Below, in pieces: positions 6,136 to 9,603 of a stretch of DNA of 9,603 bases (its first letter is position 1; each line of letters opens with the position of its first letter). Under the pieces are notes generated by a model. It saw nothing but the letters and a program-made list of their open reading frames with translations. It was not told the DNA's origin and did not search any database. The DNA is from an uncultured Lachnospiraceae bacterium. Its GTDB lineage: Bacteria; Bacillota; Clostridia; Lachnospirales; Lachnospiraceae. Both the position numbers and the translations under genes were made by a program. Location of the stretch: NCBI GenBank assembly GCA_945834545.1, contig CAMAHO010000073.1, forward strand, positions 1-9,603. The letters are read 5' to 3'.

Positions 6136-6149
6136 AATAGGAGCAAGCC

Positions 6150-7337
6150 ATGGATAGAGTATATTTAGACAATGCAGCTACCACCAGAATAGACCCGGAG
6201 GTCTTTCAGGCAATGAAGCCTTACTTTGAGGAGGAATATGCAAATCCCTCCAGCTCATATCGCTTTGCCGGTGCTATTAACGGTAAGATACAGAAGGTGA
6301 GAGAAGAAATTGCAGGCTTCCTTGGGGCAAAATCCCAGGAGATTTTCTTTACCAGCGGAGGAAGTGAGTCTGACAATTGGGCCATTAAGGGAATTGCTGA
6401 CAGCTTAAGAGAGAAAGGAAACCACATCATCACTACCAAGATTGAGCATCATGCGGTCCTTCATACCTGTGAGTTTCTGGAACGGCACGGATATGAAGTG
6501 ACCTATCTGGAGGTGGATGAATTTGGACTGGTAGACCCTAAGGAGTTTGAAGAGGCGATAAAACCCAACACCATTTTAGCCTCTGTCATGTTTGCAAACA
6601 ATGAAATCGGAACCATTCAGCCTATCCCAGAACTGGGACGGATTGCACACGAGCATGGGGTGCTTTTCCATACGGATGCTGTACAAGCCTTCGGGCATAT
6701 ACCAATCGATGTGCAGAAGATGAATATCGATCTGCTGTCAGCTTCCGCTCACAAGCTAAATGGGCCTAAGGGCGTTGGACTATTGTATATCAAGAGTGGA
6801 GTCAAGCTTTCCAACCTTATCCATGGAGGTGCCCAGGAGAGAGGCAGAAGGGCAGGGACCACAAATGCCCCGGGCATCATAGGCTTTGGAAAAGCAGTCA
6901 GCCTGGCAAAGGAGAGACTGGAGGAAAGCGCTGCATATGAAAAGAAGTTGCGGGATAAGCTGATTCAAAGGGTCACAGCAGAGATACCCTATACGAAATT
7001 TAACGGCCATCCGGAAAAGAGGCTTCCCAATAATGCGAATTTCTGCTTTCGGTTTGTTGAGGGAGAATCCTTATTAATCCTGTTGGACCAGAAGGGAATC
7101 TGCGCTTCCAGCGGCTCTGCTTGCACCTCAGGAGCGTTAGACCCCTCCCATGTACTGCTGGCCATTGGTCTGCCACACGAAATCGCTCATGGCTCTGTGC
7201 GCTTCACCCTGTCAAGAGAAACGACAGAGGAGGAAATAGATTATACCGTGGATACCTTAAAGGAGATTGTGGACAGGCTCCGGAGTATGTCGCCTCTTTA
7301 CGAGGATTTTGTGGCAAAATCCCAAAACAAAGCATAA
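6150..7337 (+). CDS. iscS: Cysteine desulfurase, IscS/NifS family (class I)
   Basis: This 395-residue cytoplasmic PLP enzyme converts L-cysteine to L-alanine and hands the sulfur to a scaffold as a persulfide. Seen: N-terminal YLDNAATTRIDPEV (5-18), His100 in IEHHAVLHTC for stacking on PLP, Asp176 and Gln179 in HTDAVQAFGH, PLP lysine Lys202 in SASAHKLNGPKG, and the catalytic Cys325 in SSGSACTSG. The SVRFTLSRETTEEEID segment (349-364) is typical of this family. The active-site cysteine loop is of the long class I type. Length is normal. AGGAG (6139-6143) lies 6 nt before the ATG. It has its own strong promoter and is followed by the scaffold gene iscU, its expected partner. It also lies directly behind the sulfur amino acid importers, which may supply its substrate. 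Confidence 0.94.
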   Translation: MDRVYLDNAATTRIDPEVFQAMKPYFEEEYANPSSSYRFAGAINGKIQKVREEIAGFLGAKSQEIFFTSGGSESDNWAIKGIADSLREKGNHIITTKIEHHAVLHTCEFLERHGYEVTYLEVDEFGLVDPKEFEEAIKPNTILASVMFANNEIGTIQPIPELGRIAHEHGVLFHTDAVQAFGHIPIDVQKMNIDLLSASAHKLNGPKGVGLLYIKSGVKLSNLIHGGAQERGRRAGTTNAPGIIGFGKAVSLAKERLEESAAYEKKLRDKLIQRVTAEIPYTKFNGHPEKRLPNNANFCFRFVEGESLLILLDQKGICASSGSACTSGALDPSHVLLAIGLPHEIAHGSVRFTLSRETTEEEIDYTVDTLKEIVDRLRSMSPLYEDFVAKSQNKA

Positions 7338-7453
7338 TGGCATGAAGAAATGAAGCTTGGTATATGTGAAAGAGGTGTAAATCAGAACCGGGTGTATGAC
7401 CGGGTAATTCCCGTATTTGAAAAGAATACGGAAAGTGGATAGGAGGTAAGAAC
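7338..7453 (+). promoter_or_regulatory. iscS-iscU intergenic region with hairpin and direct repeat
   Basis: This 116-bp gap is long for genes of one pathway. It contains the direct repeat ACCGGGT at 7387-7393 and 7399-7405 (12-bp period). CCGTATT (7411-7417) and AATACGG (7425-7431) form a 7-bp hairpin with a 7-nt loop, extendable by two outer pairs across one mismatch. No U-tract follows, so it is not a terminator. The hairpin ends 9 nt before the AGGAGG of iscU and might act in mRNA processing or stability. I see no promoter. Confidence 0.45.
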
Positions 7454-7915
7454 TTGAGTCAGGTTACGGAATACAGCGAAAAGGTCATGGACCATTTTTC
7501 AAATCCCAGAAATGTAGGAGAGATTGAAAATGCCTCGGGGGTTGGAACTGTGGGCAATGCAAAGTGCGGAGATATTATGAGAATGTATCTTGCAATTGAT
7601 GAGAATGGCATAATACAGGAGGCGAAGTTTAAAACCTTTGGCTGCGGAGCGGCCGTTGCTACCAGCTCCATGGCAACGGAACTGGTGAAGGGAAAGACGG
7701 TACAGGAGGCTTTACTGGTGACAAACAAGGCTGTGATGGAGGCATTGGACGGCCTGCCACCCATCAAGGTGCACTGCTCCCTGCTGGCGGAAGAGGCCAT
7801 TCATGCTGCCTTGTGGGATTATGCACAGAAAAACCAGATTACTATTGAAGGACTGAAGCCGCCTGTGACGGATATTGATGAGACGGAGGAATTCTATCAA
7901 CAGCAAGAGGAATAA
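7454..7915 (+). CDS. iscU: Iron-sulfur cluster assembly scaffold IscU/NifU-like protein
   Basis: This 153-residue cytoplasmic protein accepts sulfur from IscS and builds Fe-S clusters. Three conserved cluster ligands are visible: Cys38 in AKCGD with the neighbouring Asp40, Cys64 in FGCGAAVATSS, and Cys108 in KVHCSLLAEEAI with His107. The LPPIK segment (101-105) resembles the LPPVK motif that HscA recognises in ISC-type scaffolds. Its C-terminal tail (about 130-153) is acidic and extends beyond the usual IscU length of about 128. The start is TTG, chosen because a perfect AGGAGG (7441-7446) lies 7 nt upstream and the protein begins at the expected point (SEKVMDHFSNPRNVG). It pairs with iscS upstream and is closed by a terminator at 7947. 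The domain order is scaffold only, without the C-terminal Nfu domain of nitrogen-fixation NifU. Confidence 0.94.
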   Translation: MSQVTEYSEKVMDHFSNPRNVGEIENASGVGTVGNAKCGDIMRMYLAIDENGIIQEAKFKTFGCGAAVATSSMATELVKGKTVQEALLVTNKAVMEALDGLPPIKVHCSLLAEEAIHAALWDYAQKNQITIEGLKPPVTDIDETEEFYQQQEE

Positions 7916-7946
7916 AGCTTTGCAGTCTGGAATTGGGATATTTGAA

Positions 7947-7975
7947 AGGGACGGCTTTGCCGTCCCTGTTTGTTA
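7947..7975 (+). terminator. Terminator hairpin after iscU, between convergent genes
   Basis: AGGGACGGC (7947-7955) and GCCGTCCCT (7959-7967) form a perfect 9-bp GC-rich stem. It is followed by a broken T-rich tail, GTTTGTTACGTT. It lies between the ends of iscU and the minus-strand gene and may act on both strands, though the reverse-direction tail is also weak. Confidence 0.75.
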
Positions 7976-7993
7976 CGTTGGTACAGGATTTCG

Positions 7994-8950
7994 TTAAAAT
8001 AAAATCTTCAGACTTTCTTTTCCTTGTAGTTTTTCAATCCAGGAAACAGGGATGGTGTCTGCACCATAATAGATACCGGCCAAGCCTCCTGCAATGGCAG
8101 CGATGGTGTCAGTATCCTCTCCCATATTCACTGCTTTTAAGACACAGTCCTTGTAGGTGCTTGTAGTAACCAAACACCAGATGGCAGACAGCATAGAATC
8201 TACTACATAGCCGGAGGGTGACAATTCACTTTCCTGATATTCCGCAAAAGTTTCTATATCCAGTAGTTCGTCATATTCCTCCAATTCCGATACAGCTTCC
8301 TTATCTTTCGCGTAGAAACGGAAGGCCTCTTCAACGCCCTGTTGAATCAGGGTATTTAAAGCATCGTCCTCCAAAGCAGTATGCAATTGTTTGATGATGA
8401 AGTAATAGATGCCGCAGGCGATACAGCTTCTCTTGTGGTTGTGGGTGAGGGCAGCAACCTGTTCGATGCTTTTTATCGCTTCTGCAGTCAGGTCTTTCTC
8501 GGTTTCCGACTGCTTCTCACACCAATAAACGCAGACAGGAAGAATGCGCATGAGAGCACCGTTTCCGTTGGCATATTCGCCGGTTTTTCCGCAGAGAAGA
8601 TGGTCATGATTTGTGGCGAAGTTAAGAATCGCTTCATTACAGGTTCTTCCAATGTCAAAGGCTTGCCCAAAGGGAGTGTAGGCCCCCTTTTCTATCCAGA
8701 GTACAAACTTTTCCATGATATCCTGCAGATGAATCCCGCCACAGCTTTGGATACTATCTAGAGTAGCAAGCGCCATGCTGCTGTCATCAGACCAGCTTCC
8801 CTCGGGCAGATGAAACGTACCGTTACCTTCCATATCGGTAACCTTACCGTTTGGACGGTTTAGAATCTGGTCTTTGGTCAAGAATTCTACCGGAACTCCC
8901 AGAGCATCGCCAACGATTAATCCCAGCATACCATTTGTCATTGTTTTCAT
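7994..8950 (-). CDS. ADP-ribosylglycohydrolase family protein (DraG/ARH fold)
   Basis: This 318-residue protein is predicted to be cytoplasmic and to be a di-metal hydrolase removing ADP-ribose from proteins or small molecules. Seen: N-terminal GLIVGDALGVPVEF (10-23), the first metal motif WSDDSSMAL (53-61, Asp55-Asp56), YANGNGALMRILP (127-138), THNH (169-172), and the second metal motif GEDTDTIAAIAGGLAGIYYG (277-296, Asp279 and Asp281). Family members mostly have TDDT and GGDTDT at these points; SDDS and GEDTDT are mild variants that keep the metal-binding aspartates, so activity is plausible. The start at 8950 has AAGGA about 8 nt upstream on the minus strand. No ADP-ribosyltransferase partner is in the window, so the target is unknown. 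It is convergent with iscU and appears unrelated to the sulfur genes. Confidence 0.9.
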   Translation of the reverse strand: MKTMTNGMLGLIVGDALGVPVEFLTKDQILNRPNGKVTDMEGNGTFHLPEGSWSDDSSMALATLDSIQSCGGIHLQDIMEKFVLWIEKGAYTPFGQAFDIGRTCNEAILNFATNHDHLLCGKTGEYANGNGALMRILPVCVYWCEKQSETEKDLTAEAIKSIEQVAALTHNHKRSCIACGIYYFIIKQLHTALEDDALNTLIQQGVEEAFRFYAKDKEAVSELEEYDELLDIETFAEYQESELSPSGYVVDSMLSAIWCLVTTSTYKDCVLKAVNMGEDTDTIAAIAGGLAGIYYGADTIPVSWIEKLQGKESLKILF

Positions 8951-8980
8951 ATTTGTTTTCCTTTTCTGAGTAGATATAGT

Positions 8981-9009
8981 ATTATAAATATGATGTGGGG
9001 TTGAAACCC
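8981..9009 (-). promoter_or_regulatory. Possible promoter of the ADP-ribosylglycohydrolase gene
   Basis: Read on the minus strand, a perfect -10 TATAAT lies at 8986-8981, about 30 nt upstream of the gene start. Upstream, only a poor -35 (GGGTTT/GGTTTC-like at about 9003-9009) is present at a usable spacing. The -10 is convincing and the rest is weak. Confidence 0.4.
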
Positions 9010-9015
9010 CTTCTT

Positions 9016-9051
9016 GATACCAGCAGAGCAGTCTGCTATTTTGATAGTATC
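9016..9051. repeat. Nested inverted repeat in intergenic DNA
   Basis: AGCAGA (9022-9027) and TCTGCT (9032-9037) form a 6-bp hairpin with a 4-nt loop, and GATAC (9016-9020) and GTATC (9047-9051) flank it as outer arms. On the plus strand ATTTTG follows the inner stem, so it could be a weak terminator, but no plus-strand gene ends here. The role is unknown. Confidence 0.35.
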
Positions 9052-9100
9052 ATTATAGCTTTCTTAAGCAATGATTACAAGGGCTGCAAGTGAAGGTGTT

Positions 9101-9234
9101 GCTAAGAATTGTGTATGTGAATATAGATGCCTAGAATAGTGAATATGAAGAATTACCTTGAATAGTGTAAGTGAAGATACACCTGGAGTAGAGAAATATG
9201 AAGTGTTACCTAGAATAGTGTGTGCGAGGGAAAG
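9101..9234. repeat. Degenerate 26-27-bp tandem repeat upstream of a small gene
   Basis: Four clear units start at 9130, 9156, 9182 and 9209 with CCTAGAATAG, CCTTGAATAG, CCTGGAGTAG and CCTAGAATAG. Each is followed by G-rich, AT-rich sequence resembling TGAATATGAAG. A more diverged unit (GCTAAGAATTGTG) starts at 9101. The last unit runs into the ribosome binding site of the gene at 9238. There are no unique spacers, so it is not a CRISPR. It is noncoding: the units differ in length (26, 26, 27) and contain stops. It could be a row of protein-binding sites or slipped-strand duplication. Confidence 0.6.
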
Positions 9235-9237
9235 AAA

Positions 9238-9534
9238 ATGAAACCTAGAACAGAGTTGAGTTTACATTTATATGATGTCATGGTTAAGAGGGGCTATACT
9301 CCGGAGTTCAGCCTTTTGGTTACAATGAACCTTAACACGGACTGGACTGCGCAGAGAATGCTTGGATATTTAAACTATTATGACGAACTTCCCATGGAAG
9401 AAATCGTTGATGAGATGCTTTCCATCTTGAATGACAGAAATAGAATTATTCAGAAACACCAAATGGAAGAGACGAATATCAGGTACAATGAATTTCTCAA
9501 TACGGGGTTGGAACAGCCGGGAGACCAGGGCTGA
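9238..9534 (+). CDS. Small hypothetical protein (98 aa)
   Basis: I do not recognise this protein. It begins MKPRTELSLHLYDVMVKRGY and is predicted to be soluble and mostly helical, with no signal peptide, membrane segment or cysteines. The middle (about 31-70) has an alternating helical pattern with acidic residues (NYYDELPMEEIVDEMLSIL), and the C-terminal third is charged and polar (RNRIIQKHQMEE). The ATG at 9238 is preferred because GAGGG (9226-9230) lies 7 nt upstream; the in-frame GTG at 9220 would start within the repeat. No terminator follows, and a possible gene start at 9577 suggests it may lead an operon. Function is unknown; a small DNA- or protein-binding role cannot be argued from sequence alone. 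Confidence 0.7.
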   Translation: MKPRTELSLHLYDVMVKRGYTPEFSLLVTMNLNTDWTAQRMLGYLNYYDELPMEEIVDEMLSILNDRNRIIQKHQMEETNIRYNEFLNTGLEQPGDQG

Positions 9535-9576
9535 GTGAGATACGTTTTTAGAAGGGAGAGTTGGAGTAGTCAGCTG

Positions 9577-9603
9577 ATGAACCAGAAGGATAAGGACAAA
9601 GAT
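9577..9603 (+). CDS. Possible start of a further gene, cut by the window edge
   Basis: An ATG at 9577 opens a frame reading MNQKDKDKD to the last base. GGAG (9563-9566) lies 10 nt upstream, a little far. Nine codons are too few to judge the product, and the frame may be spurious. Confidence 0.25.

Noticed and set aside
300..7398. The 11-mer CCGGGTGTATG shared by the transport leader (300-310) and the iscS-iscU gap (7388-7398)
   Set aside because: Several 11-base matches are expected by chance in a window of this size, and the surroundings do not match.
9101..9234. CRISPR array
   Set aside because: The units are contiguous and degenerate with no unique spacers, and there are no cas genes nearby.

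Overview
The window looks like the chromosome of a low-to-mid GC Gram-positive anaerobe of the Clostridia, most likely a Lachnospiraceae-type gut bacterium. The reasons are strong AGGAG-type ribosome binding sites, AGA/GGA-rich codon use, a lipobox lipoprotein in place of a periplasmic binding protein, an iscS-iscU pair without the proteobacterial hscBA/fdx genes, and near-consensus sigma-A promoters. This assignment is inferred from style; no marker gene is present.

Region 1 (about 1-576) is a long regulated leader. It holds a probable promoter whose -35 box lies inside an inverted repeat, then a 37-codon leader peptide (224-337) with the run Met-Cys-Met-Cys-Arg-Met. After these come mutually exclusive RNA pairings ending in a U-tract (to 456) and a 14-bp inverted repeat (468-537). 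I read it as a ribosome-mediated attenuator sensing charged tRNA-Cys and/or tRNA-Met.

Region 2 (577-6082) is one tightly packed transport operon. Its first gene encodes an unusual double binding protein: one lipoprotein carrying an amino-acid-type binding domain (SBP_bac_3) followed by a complete MetQ/NlpA methionine-binding domain. It is followed by two full ABC transporters: metN-metI (methionine type, ATPase with a C-terminal NIL domain), then two HisM/GlnP-type permeases and a GlnQ/TcyN-type ATPase (polar amino acid type, possibly cystine). The fused receptor could therefore serve both importers, and the Cys/Met-rich leader peptide fits that substrate pair.

Region 3 (6083-7975) is the iron-sulfur/sulfur mobilisation pair iscS (cysteine desulfurase) and iscU (scaffold, TTG start). 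It is driven by a textbook sigma-A promoter with a downstream operator. That operator has the same arms and spacing (NCCTA-N9-TAGGA) as the inverted repeat in the transport promoter. A single Rrf2-type regulator (CymR/IscR-like) could couple sulfur amino acid uptake to cysteine use. No terminator separates the transporter genes from iscS, so read-through is likely.

Region 4 (7976-9603) is less connected. It holds a convergent ADP-ribosylglycohydrolase gene on the minus strand, an intergenic stretch with degenerate 26-27-bp tandem repeats, a 98-residue protein of unknown function, and possibly the first codons of another gene at the right edge.
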